Shown here one piece after another: positions 1 through 5,934 of a stretch of DNA of 22,700 bases. The stretch is taken from the IMG/VR virus record IMGVR_UViG_3300017963_000772, positions 1-22,700 of that record; one strand, given 5' to 3'. The position numbers and the translations under genes are program-made. The notes beneath the pieces are model-generated. The model did no database searches. It was not told the origin of the DNA and saw nothing but the letters and a program-made list of their open reading frames with translations. This stretch comes from a virus. The stretch's first letter is position 1; every line of letters starts with the position of its first letter.

Positions 1-191
1 CTAAGAGCGGAGTATCGAGAGAAGAATATGATAATTGGATATTGAATATGACCTTTAAAAAAGAGGTGGAAAGAATCAATGAGATGAGTATCGATTTTGT
101 GGAAAACCAATTGATGAGAAAAATCAATGATGGAGATTTGGCAGCAATCCAATTCTATCTAAAAACTAAAGGAAAAAAGAGAGGATACTAA
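1..191 (+). CDS. terS: Terminase small subunit, C-terminal part (5' end outside window)
   Basis: The open frame enters from the left edge (first full codon at 3) and stops with TAA at 189-191. The 62 visible residues begin KSGVSREEYDNW, then a helical stretch with FKKEVERINEMSIDFVENQL, and end in DGDLAAIQFYLKTKGKKRGY. This ending (a helix, then 'DG.LAAI.FYLKTKGK.RGY') is the typical C-terminus of phage small terminases of the phBC6A51-type helix-turn-helix family, and 'GVSRE.Y..W' is the end of their DNA-binding region. The protein recognises phage DNA and loads the large subunit for packaging. terL lies about 370 bases downstream, as expected. The N-terminal DNA-binding helices are outside the window, so recognition specificity cannot be read. 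Identification is from the motif and the position; confidence is high for the family. Confidence 0.85.
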   Translation, partial: KSGVSREEYDNWILNMTFKKEVERINEMSIDFVENQLMRKINDGDLAAIQFYLKTKGKKRGY

Positions 192-192
192 T

Positions 193-324
193 ATGGCGAA
201 GAATCAAGCATCTGCAAAAATAGAGAAAAAGAAAATAAGAAGAAAAGGGGTTCATGCAAAAACTAAAACCTCGAAAAATAAAAACTCAAGAAACTATAAA
301 AAACTCAATATAGGTCAAGGATAA
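193..324 (+). CDS. Small, very basic conserved phage protein between terS and terL
   Basis: A 43-residue frame starts with ATG one base after the terS stop and ends with TAA at 322-324. It is extremely rich in Lys, Arg, Asn and Ser and contains RRKGVHAKTKTS, then a run of NK/NS residues, ending NYKKLNIGQG. I recall very similar short proteins ('RRKGVHAKTKTSK...NYKK..GQG') next to terminase genes in Bacteroidetes phages, which is why I call this a real gene despite its size. No function is known to me. The charge suggests nucleic-acid or packaging-machine contact, which is inference only. The tight spacing to terS supports co-translation. Confidence 0.7.
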   Translation: MAKNQASAKIEKKKIRRKGVHAKTKTSKNKNSRNYKKLNIGQG

Positions 325-340
325 AAAGATATTGGAAATT

Positions 341-562
341 ATGAAAAACTATAAAGGAAGTACAAGATATATGATATTCAAGGATGAAGTTGAATCTCGA
401 TTAGGATACTCTCTATCTGAAGAAGAATTTGATTTATTTGGAAGATGGTTGGATGAAAATCTAAATGCTCAATTGGAATCAACTTTAGACTTTCAAATTG
501 ATTTCTGGGAAACCATGCGATTTGAAGAACCACCAGCAAAAATAAGTTCTAAAGTTATCTAA
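341..562 (+). CDS. Small hypothetical protein upstream of terL
   Basis: A 73-residue protein is read from the ATG at 341. A TTG at 332 in the same frame would add three residues, but ATG is preferred because every other gene here uses it. It is acidic and probably helical: MKNYKGSTRYMIFKDEVE, then a region with SLSEEEFDLFGRWLDENL and DFQIDFWETMRFEEPP. There is no signal peptide, membrane segment or known motif. It ends 2 bases before terL (TAA 560-562, ATG 565), so it is probably translated with it. I do not recognise the family. The packaging-gene neighbourhood makes a packaging or regulatory role possible but unproven. Confidence 0.6.
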   Translation: MKNYKGSTRYMIFKDEVESRLGYSLSEEEFDLFGRWLDENLNAQLESTLDFQIDFWETMRFEEPPAKISSKVI

Positions 563-564
563 AG

Positions 565-1719
565 ATGAAGGTTCAAACGACTATAGTATTTGAGGAGTTG
601 CTCAAATCTGATGAATTGGAAAAAAGACTAGTGGTTGCTCAAGGGGGAAGCCGCTCAGGGAAGACATATAACATTCTAATTTATTGGATATATAAATTGC
701 TTCAAGAAAATGGCAAAACTCTCTCTATAGTCAGAAAAACTCTCCCCTCATTGAAGAATACGGTACTAAAGGATTTGCAAGAAGTACTTGAGAAATTTGA
801 AATCTTTGACCCTTCAAAATGGCATAAGCAAGAAGGATATTATGAGTTACCAAATAAATGCATCATCAATTGGTTCTCAGTCGATGAACCTCAGAAGATT
901 AGGGGTTCAAAGAGAGATTATCTCTATTGCAATGAAGCAAATGAATTATCGATAGATGATTGGAACCAATTAATTTTTAGAACCACTGGCAAAGTGATTT
1001 GCGATATGAACCCTAGTGAATTGAGAAGCTGGGTATATGATTTGGAAAATAGAGATGATTGCTATTATTTCATTACGACATGGAAGGATAATCCATTCAT
1101 TGATAAAAACATCATCAAGGAATTGGAGAGTCTGAAATTCAAAGATGAGAACCTTTATCGAGTATATAATTTAGGTATCAAAGGGTTACCAACTTCACTG
1201 GTCTTTACCAACTTTAATACCATTGAGCAGATACCCCCTCAATCAAAGTTATTAGGAAGAGGATTGGACTTTGGATATAACGAGCCGACCGCATTGGTGG
1301 AAGTCTATAAGGATGATGATAATTTATATCTAAGAGAATTAATCTTTGCAAAGAATTATACAATGACTGATTTGATTTATCAGATGGAAAAATTGAATAT
1401 TGAAAAAACCGATACCATTTGGTGCGATTCAGCAAGTCCTCAGAATATTGAAGAGCTGAGAAGATATAGATTCAATGCAAAGCCAGTGAATAAGAAATCC
1501 ATTTTGCATGGTATAGATTTGATGAAAAGGCATAATCTCTTTATTGAGAATAGTTCTGAGAATATGAAAGTCGAATTTGCATCTTATAAGTGGAAGGTTG
1601 ATAAAAATGGTATATTATTGGATGTACCTGAGGATTCCAATAACCACTCAATCGATAGCATTCGATATGTCTTAGAAAGCGAACTAAATAAAAAATCAGG
1701 GAAAATAACTATAATATGA
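565..1719 (+). CDS. terL: Terminase large subunit (packaging ATPase and nuclease)
   Basis: This is the motor that pumps DNA into the prohead and cuts it. The 384-residue protein has an N-terminal ATPase with Walker A GGSRSGKT at residues 27-34. A Walker B-like strand KRDYLYCNE (about 116-124) carries the catalytic Glu at 124, followed by a coupling-type segment around NP 149-150. The C-terminal RNase H-like nuclease shows three acidic metal-ligand candidates: D235 in GLDFGYNEPTA, D288 in WCDSA, and D364 in HSIDSIRYVLE. The length is a little under the usual 400-550 but all motifs are present, so it looks intact. The ATG is two bases after the previous stop, and the TGA/ATG region overlaps the next gene by 4 bases (1716). 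The motifs resemble PBSX/Terminase_3-type large subunits. Confidence 0.95.
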   Translation: MKVQTTIVFEELLKSDELEKRLVVAQGGSRSGKTYNILIYWIYKLLQENGKTLSIVRKTLPSLKNTVLKDLQEVLEKFEIFDPSKWHKQEGYYELPNKCIINWFSVDEPQKIRGSKRDYLYCNEANELSIDDWNQLIFRTTGKVICDMNPSELRSWVYDLENRDDCYYFITTWKDNPFIDKNIIKELESLKFKDENLYRVYNLGIKGLPTSLVFTNFNTIEQIPPQSKLLGRGLDFGYNEPTALVEVYKDDDNLYLRELIFAKNYTMTDLIYQMEKLNIEKTDTIWCDSASPQNIEELRRYRFNAKPVNKKSILHGIDLMKRHNLFIENSSENMKVEFASYKWKVDKNGILLDVPEDSNNHSIDSIRYVLESELNKKSGKITII

Positions 1720-2399
1720 TTAAATTAGAAATTGGAAAATATAAGGTTGATTTGCCAGAGCAGATAACCATTGGTCAGTATTTGGAATATGAAAAAAATA
1801 GAAGCATTTATGTTAATAATCCTTCAAGGGTATTATCTCTATTCACCGGCATTCCATATGATGAAATGAAGAAGTTACCATTAGTGGATATCAGAGAAAT
1901 CGATGAGATAATCGGTCAGTTGATGAATATGGAAGTTGATAATCAGTTGGCAATCTATATCACTCATAATGGAAAAGAATATGGATTGGAAAAAGATTTC
2001 AGCAAACTCAGCTGGGGTGCATGGATTGATTTGGATGTCTATTCTCAAGATATCCTCAATAGTCTGCATAAGATATTGGCCATTCTATATAGACCTATCA
2101 AGCAAAAGAAGAAGGATGATTATATTCTTGAGGATTATGATAGCAAAGATATGGAAGAGAGAGCAACTGAATTTTTATCATTGCCGGTCAGCATTTGGTT
2201 CGGAGTCAGCAGTTTTTTTTTTCTAATCGCAAACTCATATATCAAAGATATGGAGGCTTCTTTGAAGTTTCAGATGAAGATGAACAAATTGATAGAGAGG
2301 GGGAAGAGAGTGATACCAAAGAGGCTCCATCGATATCTGCCGCAAGATTCTATTTCACCCTCACTTATGAGTTGGCAAAGCAGAATGTTTCACAAATGA
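1716..2399 (+). CDS. Tail assembly chaperone, short (0-frame) product
   Basis: A 227-residue frame overlaps terL by 4 bases. The N-terminus (IKLEIGKYKVDLPEQITIGQ, then LSLFTGIPYDEMKKLPL) matches a family I associate with tail assembly chaperones of Bacteroidetes siphophages: a small beta strand, 'P..ITI.QYLEYE', then a helical domain 'LFTGIP...K.LPL'. A hydrophobic helix containing SSFFFLIANSYIKDMEASLK lies at about residues 164-184. The 0-frame then becomes basic and atypical (KRVIPKRLHRYLPQDS) and stops at 2399. The -1 frame carries a much more protein-like continuation to 2512, the arrangement of lambda gpG/gpGT. The chaperones would coat the tape measure during tail assembly. They sit far (6 kb) from the tape measure gene here. 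The family call rests on recall; the frame arrangement is seen directly. Confidence 0.7.
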   Translation: MIKLEIGKYKVDLPEQITIGQYLEYEKNRSIYVNNPSRVLSLFTGIPYDEMKKLPLVDIREIDEIIGQLMNMEVDNQLAIYITHNGKEYGLEKDFSKLSWGAWIDLDVYSQDILNSLHKILAILYRPIKQKKKDDYILEDYDSKDMEERATEFLSLPVSIWFGVSSFFFLIANSYIKDMEASLKFQMKMNKLIERGKRVIPKRLHRYLPQDSISPSLMSWQSRMFHK

Positions 2400-2512
2400 A
2401 AGAAGTGGAAAAGGAACCATTATACTTATGCTTGAGTGTAGCTGCTCTAATGAAAGATAGAATCGAAGAGCAGAAAAAAGAAAATGAAAAAATGAAAAGG
2501 AATTTAAGATGA
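2195..2512 (+). CDS. Tail assembly chaperone, -1 frame extension (GT-like), probably made by ribosomal frameshift
   Basis: The frame -1 to the preceding gene is open through 2512. Its first ATG (2195) lies inside the upstream coding region and is unlikely to be the real start. The convincing part begins near 2303: an acidic linker (GEESDTKEAPSI), then SAARFYFTLTYELAKQNVSQ, a segment containing EVEKEPLYLCLSVAALMKDR, and a charged helical end. This looks like the second domain of a two-frame tail chaperone ('F..L.Y.LAK...S.M..VE..PLYLCL..LA...DR'). Joining the frames with one -1 slip gives a 265-residue fusion whichever slip point is used. The stop overlaps the next ATG by 4 bases (2509). Without frameshifting this frame would have no credible start, so expression as a separate protein is doubtful. 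Confidence 0.65.
   Translation: MVRSQQFFFSNRKLIYQRYGGFFEVSDEDEQIDREGEESDTKEAPSISAARFYFTLTYELAKQNVSQMKEVEKEPLYLCLSVAALMKDRIEEQKKENEKMKRNLR
2213..2222 (+). promoter_or_regulatory. Ten-T run inside the chaperone gene: alternative slip site
   Basis: Ten consecutive T (AG-T10-CTAA) are read as AGT TTT TTT TTT CTA in the 0 frame. It contains the classical slippery heptamer T TTT TTT and lies in the region where both frames are open (2195-2399), so a -1 slip here would also give the 265-residue fusion. It is also a place where transcriptional slippage or a sequencing length error could occur. Confidence 0.4.
2298..2306 (+). promoter_or_regulatory. Proposed -1 ribosomal frameshift site (G-run)
   Basis: 0-frame codons AGG GGG AAG form AGGGGGAAG. 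A ribosome with GGG (2301-2303) in the P site can slip back one base to GGG (2300-2302) with perfect re-pairing and continue in the -1 frame at GAA (2303). I prefer this site because the 0-frame protein up to here looks real and uses the window's normal codons, whereas the -1 frame between 2223 and 2300 uses rare codons such as CGC. It is not a perfect X XXY YYZ heptamer, so the exact site is inferred. Confidence 0.45.
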
Positions 2513-3213
2513 ATGAATATATAAGTTTTCATAAGATATTAGATTTGATAAAGCAGTACCAGCAATCATCAGCAAGATTGCATGATTTTGGATATGGAGA
2601 TATTGTCTACTTTATGAATGATAGTGGTACCACCACCAATTATCCATTTTTATTTGTTACTCCTCAGCTTATTTCATATGATGAAAATATCACCACTTAT
2701 TCTTTGCAACTCATTTTTGCCGATATCGTTAATACTGATTTATCCAATGAAGCAGATGTTGTTAGCGATATGAGCTTAGAAGCTAGAAGATTTCTCTCAG
2801 AAATAAGAAGGGGGTTTCTGTTCGATGATTTTGACTGTTCCCTTCCTGCATCGGCAACCCCTTTCTTTGAGAGATTTAACGACCATGTTGGAGGAGTGGT
2901 CTTAGATGTTGATATCACCATCTTTGAAGATATCAATGCATGCGATTTCTATCCATCTCCAACTGCGACTGGTACTGCGACTCCAACTCCGACTCCGACT
3001 TTTACACCAACCCCTTCAGTCAGTTGCAAGAATTATAGAATAACTAATACAAATGGTTTCTCCACTGATTATGATTATATTGATTGCGGTGGAAATCCTC
3101 AATCTGGTCAGGTTCTGGGGTACTTGAGTGCAGATATTTGCGCTCAATTAGGTACTGTTGTAATAACTAATGGTGCGACAGGAACAATAACTGATTTAGG
3201 AACAAGTTGCTAA
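2509..3213 (+). CDS. Neck/tail-completion protein with Pro-Thr linker and C-terminal Cys-rich module
   Basis: The protein has 234 residues. Residues 1-148 form a compact domain (helical start, then YPFLFVTPQLISYDEN, LQLIFADIV, DLSNEADVVSDMSLEARRFL and VGGVVLDVDITIFEDINACD). It resembles tail-terminator or connector proteins of Bacteroidetes phages ('FADKV..DLSNE.DVVSDM', 'DL.IFEDLNACDYP'). That family normally ends at this 'NACDF/Y' point. Here a linker of Pro/Thr/Ser repeats (about 149-171) follows, then a 63-residue domain starting SCKNYRITN and ending TDLGTSC, with YIDC.G and an IC.. motif. The same domain type occurs three times in the gene at 3761. The ATG overlaps the preceding stop. 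The core probably sits at the head-tail joint and the extra module would be displayed on the virion surface. The core role is inferred from neighbours and family recall; the added module is plainly visible. Confidence 0.7.
   Translation: MNEYISFHKILDLIKQYQQSSARLHDFGYGDIVYFMNDSGTTTNYPFLFVTPQLISYDENITTYSLQLIFADIVNTDLSNEADVVSDMSLEARRFLSEIRRGFLFDDFDCSLPASATPFFERFNDHVGGVVLDVDITIFEDINACDFYPSPTATGTATPTPTPTFTPTPSVSCKNYRITNTNGFSTDYDYIDCGGNPQSGQVLGYLSADICAQLGTVVITNGATGTITDLGTSC
2953..3021 (+). repeat. Pro-Thr repeat linker 1
   Basis: The DNA is built from ACT/CCA/CCG/GCG codons encoding PSPTATGTATPTPTPTFT and on to TPSV. It separates the conserved neck domain from the Cys-rich module. Words such as ACTCCGACTCCGACT recur in the other linkers of the window. 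Confidence 0.85.
3022..3210 (+). repeat. Cys-rich module, copy A
   Basis: This is a 63-residue domain with the pattern C-x2-Y-x-I-x-N ... Y-x-D-C-x-G-x2-Q ... IC-A ... G-x-x-x ... C. It is the first of four related copies (others at 4706, 4955 and 5192) and is C-terminal after linker 1. The copies are clearly divergent at protein level, so they are old or were separately acquired. Confidence 0.7.
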
Positions 3214-3219
3214 TAGATT

Positions 3220-3759
3220 ATGGAAGAAAGAATCCTAAATCAAATTGCAGATACCGTAAAAAAAAGCATTCAGGCTGAGTTGAAGATTCCTCGCAGAAGC
3301 AAGTCATATGATGGCTCAGTCAATAAGAGGGGTACCTCTGCACCTATATCATCAGGGAATCTCTATAAGAGTGTTAATGTATTCTGGGAAAATGATTTTG
3401 ATGACCCCTTTCCAACTTTGATAATTGATTTTGGAAATGCGGATTATTGGTACTGGGTCAATTATGGAAGAAGACCAGGAAGATATCCACCACTCAAAGC
3501 GATAGATAAGTGGGTAACTCAAAAAAAAGGTTTTGCTCAAATCATCAGAGGGCCTGGTGGAAGATTTACAAAAAGAAAATCTTTGGTATTCCTTATTAGA
3601 AGAAGCATTGCAACATTAGGATATCGAGGAACCTTTTTTATTGAAAATGCTTTGGAAAAAAGCAAAAATAAAGTTTTAGAAGAAATTGGAGAAGCTGCTG
3701 CTCTATATATAGACAAAATAATCTCTCAGGGCTTAGTATTCACTCAATCAGAAAATTGA
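3220..3759 (+). CDS. Neck/head-tail joining protein, HK97 gp10-like
   Basis: A 179-residue protein starts at ATG 3220, 6 bases after the previous stop. The N-terminal helix (MEERILNQIADTVKKSIQAE) is followed by a variable strand region. Then come WYWVNYGRRPGRYPPLKAID with a following KWV, a short insertion with GPGGRFTKRK, then FLIRRSIATLGYRGTFF and a long C-terminal helix with ALEKSKNKVLEEIGEAAALY. 'NYGR.PG..PP...I..W' followed by 'I...G..G..F...A' is the hallmark of the HK97 gp10/tail-completion family, which forms a ring between connector and tail. It sits with another neck-type gene (2509) and before the tail-tip genes. It looks intact and of normal length. Assignment to gp10-like is by motif. 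Confidence 0.7.
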   Translation: MEERILNQIADTVKKSIQAELKIPRRSKSYDGSVNKRGTSAPISSGNLYKSVNVFWENDFDDPFPTLIIDFGNADYWYWVNYGRRPGRYPPLKAIDKWVTQKKGFAQIIRGPGGRFTKRKSLVFLIRRSIATLGYRGTFFIENALEKSKNKVLEEIGEAAALYIDKIISQGLVFTQSEN

Positions 3760-3760
3760 T

Positions 3761-5374
3761 ATGATAGATATAATTGATTCACCTCTCAAGTTTCAACCTG
3801 TATATTCTGACGGGTTGTTTTTCACTATTTCGGCAGATACTTCCGACAAATATAAATTTAGATATACTTATGATGTCTATATCAATAATGAGGTGGTCTT
3901 TAGAGGAAAGACTAATCCTAATCCATATGACTTAGGGGTTGTTGATATTTCAAGAATCGTAAAAACCTATACCAGCAATAATCCAATCAGTGATTATAAT
4001 GGTACTCCGATTTATACTCATCAGACTTTTCCATTTTCTAGACCCTATCAAAGCGAAACCATTCCATATCAAGTATATTTTGGATATGAATATGCCAACT
4101 CAGCAGATGGTGCAATAACTGGTTTCACTGGCTCAGGTGATACCATCGGAAATCCATCGATAACCAATGGAACTTATAAGACCTTCTATTCGACAATGGG
4201 CGTTAATGGAAGAGCAACTCAGCAGGATTTTGATATCGGCCCATTTGTTCTTTCAGGTTCTCCTATAGGTCAATATCCAACCACTTCAGGATTATTCCTG
4301 ACCAATTCGCCAAGGATTAGAAATATTCAATCATCAGAATATTATACTTTAGCATTCACCAACTATTATCTTTCTGAGGATATTCTCTCAGAACCTTATT
4401 ATGTTGAATATAATTATTATGATTCAGATGGAACTCTAATCGATACTGAGCAATATAGCAATTTGACCTTCAATGGAGGAGGCCCAATGGTTGATTGCAC
4501 CACCGTATATCCATCCTATTATAATGTTATTCTGACCGGAAATACTGATTGGAATACTCTATATGTTGGAGCAGGCCCTGCTAATAATCCTAATTTCCCT
4601 GCAAATTGCACTCAATATACAGTTCAATTATTTGGAAAATTCACTGGTTCGACTTCTCCGATACCAGGAACTCCGACTCCAACCCCGACTCCTTCGATAA
4701 CTCCTGGATGCGGTACTTGCTATACTTATGATATTGAGAATCCTAGTCTGACGACTTATTGCGATGTCTATTATACTCAATGCTCATTTGGACCAGTAAC
4801 TAAGATAACCATTCCACCAGGTCAGATTGCAAGGATTGATTGCGCTTGCGATGGTTCATTGATTTATGAATGCGCATTGATAGTAACAGTGGTTTCTTCT
4901 TGTACCTCAGAACCAACTCCAACTCCTAGCTCCACTCCAACTCCGACTCCTGCATGTATTTGCGAAGCCTATACTGTCGATAATAACTCATTGGAATCTC
5001 AAGCATTTGTTCAATTCCTTGATTGCAGCGGAGTAACTCAGAATTTGGTATTAGACCCTGATACTGGATTATCCTTCTGTGCATGTTTAGGTTCAATTCA
5101 GACCACTGGTGATACCACCACTTATGATGGAGGATTATGTAACCCCGAACCTAGTCCAACTCCAACCCCGACTCCTTCGGCGACACCTCCTTATTGCGAA
5201 TGTATCGAATATCTCCTTGAGAATGAAGACCCCTTCTTCCAAAGTTATTCTTATACTGATTGTTATGGAGATGTTCAAGTTGGTTCTTTGGCTGGCTTCC
5301 AGCAATTGATTATATGCGCTTGTAGAGATTCCGTAAGTGGTTCTATAATAATAAGTGAAATAGGAGTCTGCTAA
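3761..5374 (+). CDS. Tail-tip structural protein carrying three PT-linked Cys-rich modules
   Basis: The protein has 537 residues. Residues 1 to about 298 form a beta-rich domain (MIDIIDSPLKFQPVYSDGLF, YKFRYTYDVYINNEVVFRGK, NPYDLGVVDISRIVKTYTS). It resembles the N-terminal half of a Bacteroidetes-phage tail/baseplate protein. Its usual C-terminal half ('NRYGHFDYYTF') is found here as the separate next gene at 5400. After residue 298 comes an alternation: PT linker, module B (4706-4903), PT linker, module C (4955-5140), PT linker, module D (5192-5371), stop. The modules share C..Y...N, (D/Q)C.(F/G) and CAC.(G/D)S patterns with the module in the gene at 2509. The modules probably project from the tail tip. 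It is separated from the previous gene by one base. Role is inferred from location and family resemblance; the modular build is direct observation. Confidence 0.65.
   Translation: MIDIIDSPLKFQPVYSDGLFFTISADTSDKYKFRYTYDVYINNEVVFRGKTNPNPYDLGVVDISRIVKTYTSNNPISDYNGTPIYTHQTFPFSRPYQSETIPYQVYFGYEYANSADGAITGFTGSGDTIGNPSITNGTYKTFYSTMGVNGRATQQDFDIGPFVLSGSPIGQYPTTSGLFLTNSPRIRNIQSSEYYTLAFTNYYLSEDILSEPYYVEYNYYDSDGTLIDTEQYSNLTFNGGGPMVDCTTVYPSYYNVILTGNTDWNTLYVGAGPANNPNFPANCTQYTVQLFGKFTGSTSPIPGTPTPTPTPSITPGCGTCYTYDIENPSLTTYCDVYYTQCSFGPVTKITIPPGQIARIDCACDGSLIYECALIVTVVSSCTSEPTPTPSSTPTPTPACICEAYTVDNNSLESQAFVQFLDCSGVTQNLVLDPDTGLSFCACLGSIQTTGDTTTYDGGLCNPEPSPTPTPTPSATPPYCECIEYLLENEDPFFQSYSYTDCYGDVQVGSLAGFQQLIICACRDSVSGSIIISEIGVC
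4658..4705 (+). repeat. Pro-Thr repeat linker 2
   Basis: It encodes PIPGTPTPTPTPSITP between the N-terminal tail domain and module B. It shares ACTCCGACTCC-type words with the other linkers. Confidence 0.85.
4706..4903 (+). repeat. Cys-rich module, copy B
   Basis: This is a 66-residue module: CGTCYTYDIENPS ... YTQCSFGPVTK ... RIDCACDGSL ... VVSSC. It keeps C..Y.I.N, a central C.(F/G), CAC.GS and a terminal C. It is the most divergent of the four copies. Confidence 0.65.
4904..4954 (+). repeat. Pro-Thr repeat linker 3
   Basis: It encodes TSEPTPTPSSTPTPTPA between modules B and C. Confidence 0.85.
4955..5140 (+). repeat. Cys-rich module, copy C
   Basis: This is a 62-residue module: CICEAYTVDN ... 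VQFLDCSGVTQNLVL ... SFCACLGSIQ ... GGLC. It matches copy A closely at DC.G..Q. Confidence 0.7.
5141..5191 (+). repeat. Pro-Thr repeat linker 4
   Basis: It encodes NPEPSPTPTPTPSATPP between modules C and D. CpG codons (CCG, TCG, GCG) are prominent. Confidence 0.85.
5192..5371 (+). repeat. Cys-rich module, copy D
   Basis: This is a 60-residue module: YCECIEYLLEN ... YSYTDCYGDVQVGSL ... IICACRDSVSG ... IGVC, immediately before the stop codon. It has the same cysteine pattern as copies A and C. Confidence 0.7.
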
Positions 5375-5399
5375 TAAATAAAAAATAGAGATATAAGAT

Positions 5400-5933
5400 A
5401 TGGCAATAGTTCCGCAACCAGTACCAAATACCGCAATACCTGGCATCTGCTCAGGATATACCGCAGTCAGTGAAATATTCACTTTCAATGTCGAAGAAAT
5501 TTGCACCAGAGCAGGTGCGACTCAATTGCAATTGATGTGGTTGAATAGATATGGTCACTTTGACTATTACACTTTCACTGCAGGAAAAGATGAGGGTCTA
5601 AATATTGAAAGGCAGACTTATAAGCAATGGAATGTCGACTGGGGTTCTGATAATCCATTGAAGACTCGATATTCAAGGGGAACCACCGATTATTCAGTTA
5701 GCATGGTTGAAACTCATGTTATCAATTCAGGATTTATCAATCAGGCTGATATGGTATTTTTAGAAGAATTATATACTTCCAATGATGTATATGAAATAAC
5801 CACTGATGGAGAACTTAGACCAATCTCAATAATTTCAACTGAGTATATTAGAAAAAATAAGGGAAATAAATCCATCGTCAATTTGGAATTGACTAATACC
5901 TATTCAAATAACATTAAACTCTTAGGTCAATAA
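5400..5933 (+). CDS. Tail-tip protein, C-terminal-half homologue (split partner of the gene at 3761)
   Basis: A 177-residue protein starts at ATG 5400, 25 bases after the previous stop behind an A-rich leader. It contains FTFNVEEICTRAGATQLQLM then WLNRYGHFDYYTFTAGK, ERQTYKQW and a C-terminal part with INQADMVFLEELYTSNDVYE. In the Bacteroidetes-phage tail proteins I recall, 'C....L.(W/F)LN(R/K)YG..D(Y/F)(Y/F)TF ... R..Y' forms the second half of one longer polypeptide whose first half looks like residues 1-298 of the gene at 3761. The two genes here look like a fission, with the Cys-rich modules added at the break. The two products probably assemble together in the tail tip. It is followed after one base by the next tail gene (5935). 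Confidence 0.6.
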   Translation: MAIVPQPVPNTAIPGICSGYTAVSEIFTFNVEEICTRAGATQLQLMWLNRYGHFDYYTFTAGKDEGLNIERQTYKQWNVDWGSDNPLKTRYSRGTTDYSVSMVETHVINSGFINQADMVFLEELYTSNDVYEITTDGELRPISIISTEYIRKNKGNKSIVNLELTNTYSNNIKLLGQ

Positions 5934-5934
5934 T

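Noticed and set aside
1936-2226. 96-residue + strand open frame inside the chaperone gene in the third frame
   Set aside because: Composition (Ile, Ser, Arg, Trp rich) is a shadow of the true frame, and it has no link to the frameshift arrangement.
5135-5506. 123-residue open frame on the minus strand opposite module D and the start of the gene at 5400
   Set aside because: It spans two well-supported + strand genes, and its protein is rich in residues expected from antisense of PT repeats (RRCRRRSRGWSW). No leader or neighbours on that strand.
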